64,000 bases of DNA from Delftia tsuruhatensis (GTDB taxonomy: Bacteria; Pseudomonadota; Gammaproteobacteria; Burkholderiales; Burkholderiaceae_C). The DNA lies in the NCBI RefSeq assembly GCF_903815225.1, contig NZ_LR813084.1, positions 5,480,001 through 5,544,000 of the forward strand, given 5' to 3'. Both the position numbers and the translations under genes were made by a program. Position 1 is the first letter of the stretch; every line of letters starts with the position of its first letter. Below the pieces are notes generated by a model. It was given only the letters and a program-made list of their open reading frames with translations, was not told the origin of the DNA and did not search any database. Shown here one piece after another: positions 36,367 through 45,262 of this stretch.

Positions 36367-37745
36367 ATGCGCGCCAGCAGGCCGCTGGCACTGCCGGGCG
36401 GCGGCGACTGCAGCTCCAGCCGGCCGCCATGCCGGGCCACGATCATCGACACGATGGACAGGCCCAGCCCATAGCCCGGCGACGCCAGTTCGCGCATCGC
36501 GCCCTGGGGCATGCGCAACTCGTCCACATGGCGCACATGCCGCTCGCGCGCCGTGCCCAGCGCCGTCGCATTCATGCCCGGCCCCTCGTCGCGCACCTGC
36601 ACGGTGCGGCTGTCGCAGACCTCCAGCAGCACCTCGGAGCCTTCGCTGTAGCGCAGCGCGTTCTCCACGAGGTTGCGCAAGGCGATGGCCAGCGTGTCCA
36701 CGTCGCCGGCCACGGGCCCGCAGGGCTGCTCGGGCAGCACCACATCCAGCCGCAGCTGCGTGGACTCCGACTGCTGCCAGAACTCGGAGGCGACCATGCT
36801 GGCCAGCGCGTCCAGGCGCACATCGTCCTGGGCCAGCGCCGAACCGGAGGCCGCGCGCGAGAGCTGCAGCAGCTTCTCGGTGCGCTGGCGCAGCCGCTCC
36901 AGCGCCGCGTGGGCGGCGCGCACATCCGCGTTGTCCACTCCCTTGTCCAGGGCCGTCTGCAGACGCAGCGTGGCCACCGCCAGCGGCGTGCGCAACTCAT
37001 GGGCCGCATTGGCCGCCATCGAGCGCTCGACCTGCAGCGCGTGCGACAGGCGCTGCATCAGGTGGTTGATGCCCCGGCCCAGCCGCCACAGCTCGCGCGG
37101 CATGGCCGCCAGGTCCAGTGGCTCCAGGTTGGCGCCCCCACGCTCGCTCAGTTGCAGCTGCATGTCGCGCAGCACGCGCAGGCGCCGGCGTGCGGTGGCG
37201 CGCAACACCCAGCCCATCAGGACCAGCGTCACCAGCATGACCGATCCCAGCGCCAGCAGTGCGCGCTGCAATGCCTCGCTGCGCTCGACCATGGGGTCGG
37301 CCAGCGTCAGGAACAGGGGCTGGCGGGGATGTGCGACCACATAGATACGCCAGCCCTCGCGTTCATGGAAGCCCTCGCGCATGGGCACGGGAAAGGCCGC
37401 GACGGGCGCAGCCTGGGTGCGCAGCAGCACATTGCCATGGCGGTCCTGCAACTGGTAGACCAGATCCTCGGCTTCGTCGCCGGGCTGCCGGGCCACGTGG
37501 GGATGCTGTACGCCATCGCTGGAGTGGTCCTGCTGCTCCAGCTGGTGCACGGCCACCTCCAGCAGGCGGTGGGCGCTGTCCACCATCTCCTGGTCGAAGT
37601 TGCGGTGCACGATGTGGCTGACATACCAGGCCAGGGCCAGCAGGCAGACCATCCAGACGGCGGCCAGCGCCAGCGTCAGCTCGCGGGCCAGCTGGTCGGC
37701 CAGGCGCGGCGGCAGCGCCAGGCTGTAGCGCACCGGCTCATCCAT
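36318..37745 (-). CDS. Two-component sensor histidine kinase
   Basis: A 475-residue inner-membrane kinase. Membrane segments at about 24-42 and 160-180 flank a periplasmic sensor domain containing several His (QHPHVAR). Then come HAMP-like linker, the dimerisation domain with phospho-acceptor His249 (AAHELRTPLAV), and the ATPase domain with NLVENALRYSEG (N-box), RDEGPGM (G1) and YGLGLSIV (G2). It overlaps the upstream response-regulator gene by 8 bp. With eptA next door, the pair resembles PmrAB/QseBC-type systems governing lipid A modification. Confidence 0.93.
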   Translation of the reverse strand: MDEPVRYSLALPPRLADQLARELTLALAAVWMVCLLALAWYVSHIVHRNFDQEMVDSAHRLLEVAVHQLEQQDHSSDGVQHPHVARQPGDEAEDLVYQLQDRHGNVLLRTQAAPVAAFPVPMREGFHEREGWRIYVVAHPRQPLFLTLADPMVERSEALQRALLALGSVMLVTLVLMGWVLRATARRRLRVLRDMQLQLSERGGANLEPLDLAAMPRELWRLGRGINHLMQRLSHALQVERSMAANAAHELRTPLAVATLRLQTALDKGVDNADVRAAHAALERLRQRTEKLLQLSRAASGSALAQDDVRLDALASMVASEFWQQSESTQLRLDVVLPEQPCGPVAGDVDTLAIALRNLVENALRYSEGSEVLLEVCDSRTVQVRDEGPGMNATALGTARERHVRHVDELRMPQGAMRELASPGYGLGLSIVSMIVARHGGRLELQSPPPGSASGLLARIHLPGAEPSRDADAPS

Positions 37746-38412
37746 GTTCGACGGCCAGCCGGTAGCCCGTGCCGCGCACGGTCAGGATGCGCTCGCGCCC
37801 GAGCTTGCGGCGCAGCCGGCTGATGAACACCTCCAGCGTGTTGCTGTCCGCCTCGGCGTCGAAGCCGTAGAGCGCATCGAGCAGATGCTCGCGCGCATGC
37901 ACGCGACCGGGCTGGGCCGTGAACACGCGCAGCAGCGCCCACTCCTTGGGCGTGAGCAGCAGGGTGCGGCCCCCGTCACGCACCATCTGCCGGGCCAGGT
38001 CGATCTCCAGGGTGCCCAGGCGCAGCACGGCGTCCTGCCCACCCTGCAGGCCGCCGCCACGCCGGCTGATGGCACGCAGGCGGGCCAGCAGCTCCTCGGG
38101 GTCGTAGGGCTTGACCAGGTAGTCGTCGGCACCGGCGTCCAGCCCCCGGATGCGGTCGCTGACCTGGTCGCGCGCCGTCAGCACGATGGTCACGGGCGGC
38201 TGGGCCAGGCGGCGCAGCGTGGGCATGAGCGCCAGGCCGTCGCCATCGGCCAGGTGCAGGTCCAGCAGCACGGCCGCGTAGCTGGCGCCGGCCAGGCAGG
38301 CCCGCGCCTGCTCCAGCGAAGGCACGCTGTCGATCAGGAAGGACTTGGAACGCAGGTAGCTGCTGACGGCCTGGGCCAGGGCCTCGTCGTCTTCGACCAG
38401 CAGGATTCGCAT
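37738..38412 (-). CDS. OmpR-family response regulator
   Basis: A 224-residue regulator. The receiver domain has the acidic pair EDDE (7-10), phospho-acceptor Asp51 (LLDLHL), and Lys101 (YLVKPYD). The C-terminal winged helix has LTPKEWALLRVF and NTLEVFISRLRRKLG. It is co-transcribed with the kinase (8-bp overlap) and diverges from a phosphoethanolamine transferase gene. Two 11-bp direct repeats in the gap are its likely binding site. Confidence 0.94.
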   Translation of the reverse strand: MRILLVEDDEALAQAVSSYLRSKSFLIDSVPSLEQARACLAGASYAAVLLDLHLADGDGLALMPTLRRLAQPPVTIVLTARDQVSDRIRGLDAGADDYLVKPYDPEELLARLRAISRRGGGLQGGQDAVLRLGTLEIDLARQMVRDGGRTLLLTPKEWALLRVFTAQPGRVHAREHLLDALYGFDAEADSNTLEVFISRLRRKLGRERILTVRGTGYRLAVEHG

Positions 38413-38472
38413 GGATGTCTGAACGTATGGACGCCCCCGGGGGCCATCTCGGACGGTGCTGCCGCGCAGCAC

Positions 38473-38494
38473 AAGCTGAACGCAAGCTGAACGC
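38473..38494. promoter_or_regulatory. 11-bp tandem direct repeat, probable response-regulator box
   Basis: AAGCTGAACGC occurs twice without a gap (38473-38483, 38484-38494). The 11-bp period puts both copies on the same DNA face, as in OmpR/PhoB/PmrA sites. It lies between the response regulator (start 38412) and the phosphoethanolamine transferase (start 38537). Confidence 0.65.
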
Positions 38495-38536
38495 GGGGTT
38501 CAGATGTTCTTAAGCTTGAAATTCTACGCTGGCGCG

Positions 38537-40273
38537 ATGTCCCATCGTCTGACCGCCCCCGCGCGCCTGCCTGGCGCCGATTCGTCCCTGCGCACGCCTG
38601 GCCCGGCTCGCATCCTGGAGGGGCTGCGCAAGGTCTGGAGCGCGCCGCGCTCCCCGCAAGCCGTGGTGATCGTGCTCTCGTTGTGGCTGCTGCTGACCAC
38701 CAACTGGGCGCTGTGGCTGCGCCTGCCCCACCTGGAAGGCTATGACGGCGGCTTGCTGCCCCTGCTGCTGCGGCTGCTGCCCCTGGGCCTGGGCGGCATC
38801 CTGCTGCTGCTGTCGCTGACGGCCTGGCCGCGCGGCATGAAGCCGCTATGGATCGCCCTGCTGCTGGTGGCCGGCGGCGCCCAGTACTTCATGGTGGCCT
38901 ATGGCACCGTGATGGACGGCGGCATGGTCAACAACATCCTGCAGACCGACTGGCGCGAGAGCAGCGACCTGTTCAACCCCCACCTGCTGCTGCAGCTGCT
39001 GCTGGTCGCCGGCCTGCCCACGGCCTGGCTGCTGCGGCTGCGCGTCAGTCGCCCTCGCAGTTCGACGCAGACGGTGCTGCGCACGCTGACACTGCTGGCC
39101 GCCGCGCTGCTGCTGGTGGCGGTCTCCGTCTTCGCCTCGTACCGGGAGCTGGCGCCCGTGATCCGCAACAACCTCTGGATGCGCCACATGCTCAACCCCG
39201 TCAGCCCCGTGCTGGCCACGCTGGACGCCGCGCTCAAGCCCATCCTTCGGCCCAAGCGCCCCTTCGCCAGCATCGCCGCCGGTGCCACGCTGGGCGCCAC
39301 CTACGCGGCCGAGCGCAAGCCTCCGCTGTTCGTGATCGTGGTGGGCGAGACGGCCCGCGCCGCCAACTGGGGCCTCAACGGCTACGCGCGCGACACCACG
39401 CCGGAGCTGGCCAAGCGGCAGGTGCTCAACTGGAGCAATGTCACCTCCTGCGGCACCAGCACGCGCGAATCCGTTCCCTGCATGTTCTCCCACCTCGGCC
39501 GCGCGGGCTTCTACAAGAGCAAGGTGGACTACGACAACCTCGTCGACGTGCTGTACAACGCCGGCCTGGCCGTGCTGTGGATAGACAACCAGGCCGGCTG
39601 CAAGGGCGTGTGCGAACGCATTCCCAACACCAGCACGGCCGACCGCCTGGGCACCGCCGACGGCAAGGCGCTGTGCTCCTCCGACGGGGAATGCCTGGAC
39701 GGCATCCTGCTCAGCGGCCTGGACGAACGCATCGAGGCCCTGCCGCGCGAGCGCCGCGAACGCGGCGTGGTGCTGGTCATGCACGAGATGGGCAGCCATG
39801 GCCCGGCCTACTACAAGCGCTCCACGCCCGAGACCAAGCCCTTCCAGCCCGAGTGCCTGACCAATGCGCTGTCCAGCTGCACGCGCGAGCAGGTGGTCAA
39901 CGTCTACGACAACTCCATCCGCTACAACGACCATTTCCTGTCGCAGACCATCGACTGGCTGGCCGCCCGGCAGTCGCAGTACCAGACCGGCATGATCTAC
40001 ATGTCGGACCATGGAGAATCCCTGGGCGAGATGGGCATCTACCTGCACGGCATGCCCTACGCCATGGCGCCGGACGAACAAAAGCACATTCCCATGGTCG
40101 CCTGGCTGGGCAACCTGGGCGCGCGCACGGGCGTGTCCGAGCGCTGCGTGCGCGGACAGCTCGATGCGCCGCTGTCGCACGACAACCTCTATCACACGAC
40201 ACTGGGCCTGCTGGACGTGGCCAGCCCCACCTACCAGAAGCCCCTGGACGCCCTGGCCGGCTGCCGCAGCTGA
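38537..40273 (+). CDS. eptA: Lipid A phosphoethanolamine transferase (EptA/MCR family)
   Basis: A 578-residue inner-membrane enzyme that transfers phosphoethanolamine to lipid A, lowering its negative charge. Five N-terminal membrane segments (to about residue 215) precede a periplasmic alkaline-phosphatase-like domain. That domain has VVGETARAANWGLNGYARDTTP, the nucleophile Thr of SCGTSTRESVPCMF, MHEMGSHGPAYYKR and YMSDHGESLGEMG (zinc ligands). Cys pairs for disulfides are conserved. ATG 38537 leaves room for a promoter; ATG 38504 would crowd the regulator repeats. In other bacteria such genes confer polymyxin tolerance when induced. Confidence 0.92.
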   Translation: MSHRLTAPARLPGADSSLRTPGPARILEGLRKVWSAPRSPQAVVIVLSLWLLLTTNWALWLRLPHLEGYDGGLLPLLLRLLPLGLGGILLLLSLTAWPRGMKPLWIALLLVAGGAQYFMVAYGTVMDGGMVNNILQTDWRESSDLFNPHLLLQLLLVAGLPTAWLLRLRVSRPRSSTQTVLRTLTLLAAALLLVAVSVFASYRELAPVIRNNLWMRHMLNPVSPVLATLDAALKPILRPKRPFASIAAGATLGATYAAERKPPLFVIVVGETARAANWGLNGYARDTTPELAKRQVLNWSNVTSCGTSTRESVPCMFSHLGRAGFYKSKVDYDNLVDVLYNAGLAVLWIDNQAGCKGVCERIPNTSTADRLGTADGKALCSSDGECLDGILLSGLDERIEALPRERRERGVVLVMHEMGSHGPAYYKRSTPETKPFQPECLTNALSSCTREQVVNVYDNSIRYNDHFLSQTIDWLAARQSQYQTGMIYMSDHGESLGEMGIYLHGMPYAMAPDEQKHIPMVAWLGNLGARTGVSERCVRGQLDAPLSHDNLYHTTLGLLDVASPTYQKPLDALAGCRS

Positions 40274-40283
40274 CCGGCCGTCT

Positions 40284-40769
40284 TCAGCGCTGCTGCCAGA
40301 AGCCCCGGTGGGGCTGCAGCATCTCCTGGCGCACGGTGGCCACCGGGCCGGTCACCTGGACCACGCGCTGGCCGCGCGCGAAGACCTCGCGGCAGGGCAG
40401 GGACAGCGTGGGGTTCTCGGGATGGCTGCCGGTCAGCGCCAGCAGGTCCGTTTCCTCGGCGCCGTAGAGCACGCGGCCTATGCCGGCCCAGTAGATGGTG
40501 CCAGCGCACATGGCGCAGGGCTCGAAGGTCGTGACCAGGGTGCACTGCGCCAGGTAGGCGCCCGGATAGTTGGCTGCCGCCGTGCGCGCCAGCGTGGCTT
40601 CGGCGTGGTTCACGGTGTCGATGTTGCCCTGCTCGGCCAGCACGGTCTCGCCGTCGGGCGCCAGCAGCAGCGCGCCGAAGGGGTGGCGGCCCATGGCCAT
40701 GGCCCGTTCGGCCACGGCGCCCGCGCGCCGCAGCTGGCGGGCGGCCTGTTCGTCGGTCAGAGGCGTCAT
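40284..40769 (-). CDS. Cytidine/deoxycytidylate-deaminase-fold nucleoside or base deaminase
   Basis: A 161-residue zinc deaminase. The zinc ligands and proton shuttle are His55 and Glu57 (NHAEATL), and Cys85 and Cys88 (FEPCAMCAGTIYW), the pattern of the guanine/tRNA-adenosine/cytosine deaminase superfamily. The core fits guanine-deaminase-like enzymes, but the substrate cannot be fixed from sequence. It is the last gene of the operon with two NMT1-type binding proteins, an ATPase, a permease and a second deaminase, 14 bp downstream of the permease. Confidence 0.88.
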   Translation of the reverse strand: MTPLTDEQAARQLRRAGAVAERAMAMGRHPFGALLLAPDGETVLAEQGNIDTVNHAEATLARTAAANYPGAYLAQCTLVTTFEPCAMCAGTIYWAGIGRVLYGAEETDLLALTGSHPENPTLSLPCREVFARGQRVVQVTGPVATVRQEMLQPHRGFWQQR

Positions 40770-40783
40770 GGCCGGATTCTCCC

Positions 40784-41551
40784 TCACTCGCCCTGGGAGC
40801 CCCGGTGGGCCCATCCCGTGGTGCGCTTCTCGACCACGCTGAACAGCTCGTACATGGCCATGGCCATGGCACCCACCACGATCAGGCCCGCGAAGGCCAG
40901 TCCCATCTGCATGGATGAGCCGGCCGACACCAGCAGGTAGCCGATGCCCTCGTTGGCCGCCGTCATCTCGCTGACCGTGGTGCCCACGAAGGCCAGCGTG
41001 ATCGCCACCTTGAGCGAGCCGTAGAAGTACGGCATGGAGCGCGGCAGGCCCACCTTGATCAGCACGTCCCAGCGGCGCGCTCCCAGCACGCGCAGCACAT
41101 CCTCCAGCTCGGGCTCCAGCGTGGCCAGGCCCGTGGCGATGTTGACCATGATGGGGAAGAAGCTGATCAGAAAGGCCGTGAGGATGGCCGGGCCCGCGCC
41201 AATGCCGAACCACACCACCAGGATGGGCACGAAGGCCGCCTTGGGCAGGGCATTGAAGGCCGTCATCAGCGGATAGAAGGCCGCATAGGCCAGGCGCGAG
41301 GAGCCGATCAGAAAGCCCAGCAGCACGCCCACGACGATGGCCAGGCCGAAGCCCGCCATCGTCACCCAGTAGGTGCGCCAGGCATGGGCGGCGATGATGC
41401 CGCTGAACTCGGCCAGCTGTTTGCCGATGGCCCAGGGACTGGGAAAGATGAACTCCGAGACCTCGAAGGCCGAGCAGATGACCTGCCACAGCAGGATGAC
41501 CGCCGCCAGAAGCACCCAGGGTGCCCAGCGTTCCGCGTATTTCTTGTGCAT
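40784..41551 (-). CDS. ABC transporter permease (SsuC/ThiX/TauC type)
   Basis: A 255-residue inner-membrane permease with about six hydrophobic segments and the EAA loop VLRVLGARRWDVLIKVGLPRSMPYF that contacts the ATPase. This family imports nitrate, sulfonates, thiamine precursors and, in some systems, purines or pyrimidines. The neighbours (ATPase, two binding proteins, two deaminases) and the upstream riboswitch-like leader argue for a purine-type substrate here. Confidence 0.92.
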   Translation of the reverse strand: MHKKYAERWAPWVLLAAVILLWQVICSAFEVSEFIFPSPWAIGKQLAEFSGIIAAHAWRTYWVTMAGFGLAIVVGVLLGFLIGSSRLAYAAFYPLMTAFNALPKAAFVPILVVWFGIGAGPAILTAFLISFFPIMVNIATGLATLEPELEDVLRVLGARRWDVLIKVGLPRSMPYFYGSLKVAITLAFVGTTVSEMTAANEGIGYLLVSAGSSMQMGLAFAGLIVVGAMAMAMYELFSVVEKRTTGWAHRGSQGE

Positions 41552-41586
41552 GGGGAGAGATTCCGATTCGCTTGACTGGATGGGTT

Positions 41587-42429
41587 TTACTGATGGATGG
41601 CCGCGCCGCTCTTGCGCATGGCGCCGATGTGTCCACGCAGCTCGTGCACGATGTCCGTGAACTCGCGCGTATAGGTCAGCTCCAGGTCGCGGGGGCGCGG
41701 CAGCGCAATGTCGCGACGCACCACAAAGCGGCCCGGACCCTTGCTCATCACATAGACGGTATCGGCCAGGAACACGCTTTCGCGCAGGTCGTGCGTGACC
41801 AGGATGACGTTGAAGCCCTGCTCGGCCTGCAGGTCGCGCAGCACGCACCACAGTTCCTCGCGCGTGAAGGCATCGAGCGCGCCGAAGGGCTCGTCCAGCA
41901 GCAGCATCTGGGGCTCGTGGATCAGCGCGCGGCAGATGCTGGCGCGCTGCTGCATGCCGCCGGACAGCTGCCAGGGGTATTTGTCCTCGAAGCCGCCCAG
42001 GCCCACCTTCTGCAACAGGGCACGCGCGCGGGCCTCGTACTCCTTGCGCCTGACGCGGAACTGCGAACGGTGCGGCTCCACGATCTCCAGCGGCAGCAGC
42101 ACGTTGTCCACGGTGGTGCGCCAGGGCAGCAGGGACGGCGCCTGGAAGGCCATGCCCGAGATCTTCAGCGGCCCGGTCACACGCTGGCCGTCCACCAGGA
42201 TGCGGCCCATGGAGGGCATCTTCAGCCCCGTGGTCAGCTTCATGAAGGTGGACTTGCCGCAGCCCGAGGGCCCGACGATGGCGATGAACTCGCCGCGCCG
42301 CACCTGCAGGTCGATGGCCTCCACCGCGAAGTGGTTGGCGCGCAGCAACTCCTCGTTGTAGGCAAGCCAGACGTCGCGGAACTCCACGAAGAAGTCGCCG
42401 GGGTCGGAGTCGGATGTGGGAGATTTCAT
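41587..42429 (-). CDS. ABC transporter ATPase (SsuB/TauB type)
   Basis: A 280-residue ATPase. Walker A is GPSGCGKST, the Q-loop is MAFQAPSLLPW, the signature is LSGGMQQRASICRAL and Walker B is LLLDEPFGALDAFTRE with the switch His in VTHDLRESVFL. All catalytic residues are present. The start is taken at 42429, although ATG at 42474 is in frame and neither has a strong ribosome site. It energises the adjacent permease. Confidence 0.92.
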   Translation of the reverse strand: MKSPTSDSDPGDFFVEFRDVWLAYNEELLRANHFAVEAIDLQVRRGEFIAIVGPSGCGKSTFMKLTTGLKMPSMGRILVDGQRVTGPLKISGMAFQAPSLLPWRTTVDNVLLPLEIVEPHRSQFRVRRKEYEARARALLQKVGLGGFEDKYPWQLSGGMQQRASICRALIHEPQMLLLDEPFGALDAFTREELWCVLRDLQAEQGFNVILVTHDLRESVFLADTVYVMSKGPGRFVVRRDIALPRPRDLELTYTREFTDIVHELRGHIGAMRKSGAAIHQ

Positions 42430-42484
42430 GGCAGGCAAGGGGCAAGGGCCGGCGTGCCGCCCCATGGCGGACACGCCCGGCAGA

Positions 42485-43522
42485 TCATTTCTTGGGCAGG
42501 ATGTTCAGTTCGGCGGCGGGCGGCAGGAAGCTGCCGTTCCAGACCTCGGCCGCGTTCACGCGGGTCTTGGTCGCGTAGACGTCGGAGACCTGCGAGGCCA
42601 TGAGCGACAGCCGCGTGGGCACGACCTGGCCGAAGCCCTCGGCGCGCGCATCGGCGCTGTTGACCACGGTGTCGATGGCCAGCTGCAGGCGGCGCGTCTC
42701 CAGCTGGGTATTGACGATGCCGTCGCGCTCCTTCACGTAGGCGATGGCGGCGGCCGGGTTGGCGATGACCTCCCTGGCGCCCTTGGCGAAGGCCTGCAGG
42801 AAGGCCTTGATCGCCGCCGGGTTCTCCTTGATCAGTTTCGGGCTGGCGATGATGGCGTTGCCGTAGAGCTTCACGCCATGGTCCGCGAACGGCATGACCA
42901 CCACGTCGGCCGCCTTGATGCCGCGCGCCTCCAGGTTCAGCAGCGAGGTGAAGGTGAAGCCAGTGATCGCATCGATGTCGCCGCGCACCAGCATGGTCTC
43001 GCGCAGCGGTGGGTCCATGGCCGTCCACTGCACGGCACCGACCTGGTTGGCCTTGGCGAACAGCGGGAAGGCCCGGCGGCCTGCGTCGAACACCGGCGCG
43101 CCCAGCTTCTTGCCCGTGAGGTCGGCCGTCTTCGTGATGCCGCTCTTCCTGAGCGCCATCACCGAGGCCGGCGTGTTGTTGTAGACCATCATCACGGCCA
43201 CCGGCTTATTGGGCATGTCCGGGTTGTTGGCCTGGAACTCCATCAGCGCCGCCAGGTCGGCGAAGCCCAGGTCATAGGCGCCCGAGGCCACGCGCTGCAC
43301 CACGCCGCCCGAGCCGCTGCCCGCGTCGATGGCCACGTCCAGCCCCGCCTCCTTGAAATAGCCCTTGGCGGCGGGTTGCAGGAAAAAGGCGGCCGGCCCC
43401 TCGAAGCGCCAGTCGAGCTGGAACTTCAGCGGCGTGGCGGCCTGGGCCTGTGTCGGGCCTGTTGCCAGGCCCGCGCTGGCGGACAGTGCCAGGACGGTGT
43501 GCAGGAACAGTCGTTTTTGCAT
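42485..43522 (-). CDS. NMT1/ThiY-type ABC substrate-binding protein
   Basis: A 345-residue periplasmic protein with a signal peptide ending TQAQAA. The NMT1 pattern is LKFQLDWRFEGPAAFFLQPAAKGYFKEAGLDVAIDAGSGSGG, followed by VASGAYDLGFADLAALMEF and DAITGFTFTSLLNLEARG. NMT1-domain proteins bind thiamine-precursor pyrimidines and related heterocycles. Here a purine such as xanthine is the likelier ligand, given two deaminases and an NMT1-motif RNA in the operon. AGGAAG precedes ATG 43522. A related but distinct binding protein is encoded two genes upstream. Confidence 0.9.
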   Translation of the reverse strand: MQKRLFLHTVLALSASAGLATGPTQAQAATPLKFQLDWRFEGPAAFFLQPAAKGYFKEAGLDVAIDAGSGSGGVVQRVASGAYDLGFADLAALMEFQANNPDMPNKPVAVMMVYNNTPASVMALRKSGITKTADLTGKKLGAPVFDAGRRAFPLFAKANQVGAVQWTAMDPPLRETMLVRGDIDAITGFTFTSLLNLEARGIKAADVVVMPFADHGVKLYGNAIIASPKLIKENPAAIKAFLQAFAKGAREVIANPAAAIAYVKERDGIVNTQLETRRLQLAIDTVVNSADARAEGFGQVVPTRLSLMASQVSDVYATKTRVNAAEVWNGSFLPPAAELNILPKK

Positions 43523-43560
43523 GGTGGCTTCCTCTCTGATGGCAATGAAAAACAGGGGGT

Positions 43561-44076
43561 TCAGGGCTTCCAGGCGCCCTCGTGCGACGCCGAGGCCTCG
43601 GCAACCAGGGCCGGGCCTATGCACTCGATGGCGTGGGACGAGGCGCCGAACACGTCGCGGCAGGACAGCTCGGCATCCTTCTGGTCCAGGCGCTCGCCAC
43701 GGAAGGCACGCAGGCGCACGGCATCGATGCCGTAGACCACGCGGCCGATGGCCGACCAGAAGATGGCGCCCGCGCACATCACGCAGGGCTCGGCCGATGA
43801 ATACAGCGTGGCGCCGGACAGTTGGGCACGGTCGAACAGGGGGCTGGCCAGGCGGATGGCCGACAGCTCGGCATGGGCCGTGCAGTCGCCGCTCTCGCCA
43901 TTGGCGTTCGAGGCCTCGGCAAGCACGCGGCCGTCGGGTGCCACGATCAGGGCGCCGAAGGGCCGGTTGCCGCGTTCGCGGGCCCGGTCGGCCAGGGCGA
44001 TGGCGCGGCGCAGGTACAGGCCGTCGCGCTCATCCAGCGTGGCTTGTTCCGGCAGTGCGGGGAGGGGAGCGTTCAT
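43561..44076 (-). CDS. Guanine-deaminase-like zinc deaminase
   Basis: A 171-residue cytidine-deaminase-superfamily enzyme. The zinc site is His68/Glu70 (TAHAELSAI) and Cys98/Cys101 (EPCVMCAGAIFW). The C-terminal RDVFGASSHAIECIGPALVAEA tail resembles small bacterial guanine deaminases, which convert guanine to xanthine and ammonia. Xanthine is the ligand expected for the leader RNA, so the enzyme would make the operon's own effector. GAGGAGAC lies just upstream of ATG 44076; the gene follows the first binding protein by 10 bp. Confidence 0.85.
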   Translation of the reverse strand: MNAPLPALPEQATLDERDGLYLRRAIALADRARERGNRPFGALIVAPDGRVLAEASNANGESGDCTAHAELSAIRLASPLFDRAQLSGATLYSSAEPCVMCAGAIFWSAIGRVVYGIDAVRLRAFRGERLDQKDAELSCRDVFGASSHAIECIGPALVAEASASHEGAWKP

Positions 44077-44086
44077 GTCCGTCTCC

Positions 44087-45115
44087 TCAGGCCTTGGCCA
44101 TGCGGGCGGCCAGCGGCGGCAGCAGGGCCCGGTTGAACAGCGCATCCGATGACGGCACGGATTTCAGGCCGAAGGCCTGGCCCACCTGCTCCACCTGCCG
44201 GGCCAGCAACGGGGCATCGACATCGCCCAGCCCATGGCGGCGCGTGTCGGCCGCGGCCAGGTACTGGGCGGTGATGGCCCAGCGCGCGGCCTCCAGCTTC
44301 TCGTCCAGGATGGGCTCGCGCTGGCGCACGGCGGCCACGGCCAGCGCCGGCTGGGCCAGGCATTCGAGGATGGCGCGGTTGCTGGCGCGAAGGAAGGCCG
44401 CCACCACGGCGGGCTGCTCGGCCACCAGGGCACTGGAGGCCAGGATGGCATTGCCGTACAGCTGCACGCCCGCGTCGGTATAGCGCAGCACCGACAGTTG
44501 CTCGGCCGGCATGCGCGCGAACAGCGACACGGCCGAATCATGGAAATAGGTGGCCGCATCCACGTCGCCGCGCACCACCACGTTGTCGCGCGCCGAGAAC
44601 TCCGTGGTGGACCAGGCGAACAGGTCGGCGGGCAGGCCCTGGCGCTGGGCCACCATCGGCCAGACGCGGCGCGTGGACTCCACGGCGGCGGCGGCCACCT
44701 TCTTGCCCTTGAGGCTGGCGAACTCGCCGGTGATGCCCCGGTCCCTGCGACCGATGATGGCGAACGGCGCACGGTTGTAGTACTGGTAGACCGCCTGCAC
44801 GCGCGCCGCGCCCGGGTTCTGCGCCTGGAATTCGATCAGCGAACTGATGTCGCCCAGGCCCAGCTGGTAGGCGCCGCTGGCCACGCGGGTGATCGATGCC
44901 ACCGAGCCCGAGCCCACGTCGATGCCCACGTCCAGGCCCTCGTCGCGGTAGTAGCCCTTTTGCAGGGCGACGAAGAAGGGCGCGGTCTGCGAGGTCACGC
45001 GAAAGTCCAGCGTGAACTTGAGCGGGATTGGCGCCTTGCCCTGGGCGAAGGCGCGCGGCAGCGCGGCGCAGGCGCAGACGGCGGGCAGGGCGGCGATGAA
45101 ATGACGGCGTTGCAT
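44087..45115 (-). CDS. NMT1-type ABC substrate-binding protein (first gene of purine-type operon)
   Basis: A 342-residue exported protein with a twin-arginine-like signal (MQRRHFIAALP, cleavage near AFAQG). The NMT1 pattern is LKFTLDFRVTSQTAPFFVALQKGYYRDEGLDVGIDVGSGSV, then VASGAYQLGLGDISSLIEFQ and NVVVRGDVDAATYF. It is related to the binding protein encoded at 42485, but only moderately, so the operon carries two specificities for one permease. A leader with the NMT1-motif architecture ends 68 bp upstream of ATG 45115. Confidence 0.9.
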   Translation of the reverse strand: MQRRHFIAALPAVCACAALPRAFAQGKAPIPLKFTLDFRVTSQTAPFFVALQKGYYRDEGLDVGIDVGSGSVASITRVASGAYQLGLGDISSLIEFQAQNPGAARVQAVYQYYNRAPFAIIGRRDRGITGEFASLKGKKVAAAAVESTRRVWPMVAQRQGLPADLFAWSTTEFSARDNVVVRGDVDAATYFHDSAVSLFARMPAEQLSVLRYTDAGVQLYGNAILASSALVAEQPAVVAAFLRASNRAILECLAQPALAVAAVRQREPILDEKLEAARWAITAQYLAAADTRRHGLGDVDAPLLARQVEQVGQAFGLKSVPSSDALFNRALLPPLAARMAKA

Positions 45116-45182
45116 GGTGGGGAACTCTCAGGCCTCGATCGAACGATGGGACCGGGCGGGCCAGGGCCCGCAGCCGGTGCGA

Positions 45183-45238
45183 CATGAGCAATTTCCGGGC
45201 AACGCGCACAGGGCGCGTGCTGAACGCTTCTACTCGTG
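45183..45238 (-). promoter_or_regulatory. NMT1-motif (xanthine/uric acid) riboswitch-like leader, minus copy
   Basis: Read on the minus strand: P1 CACGAG (45238-45233) pairs with CTCATG (45188-45183) with one mismatch. The conserved internal strand TAGAAGCGTTCAGC follows. The P2 hairpin is ACGCGC, loop CCTGT, GCGCGT (45218-45202, six perfect pairs). The 3' internal strand then ends in ATTG before P1 closes. The same architecture stands before the divergent dioxygenase gene. From memory it fits the NMT1 motif, a hairpin with a conserved internal bulge that binds xanthine and uric acid and precedes NMT1-domain transporter and dioxygenase genes. Confidence 0.75.
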
Positions 45239-45262
45239 GGTCCTTGTATGCAAAGTGCGTAC

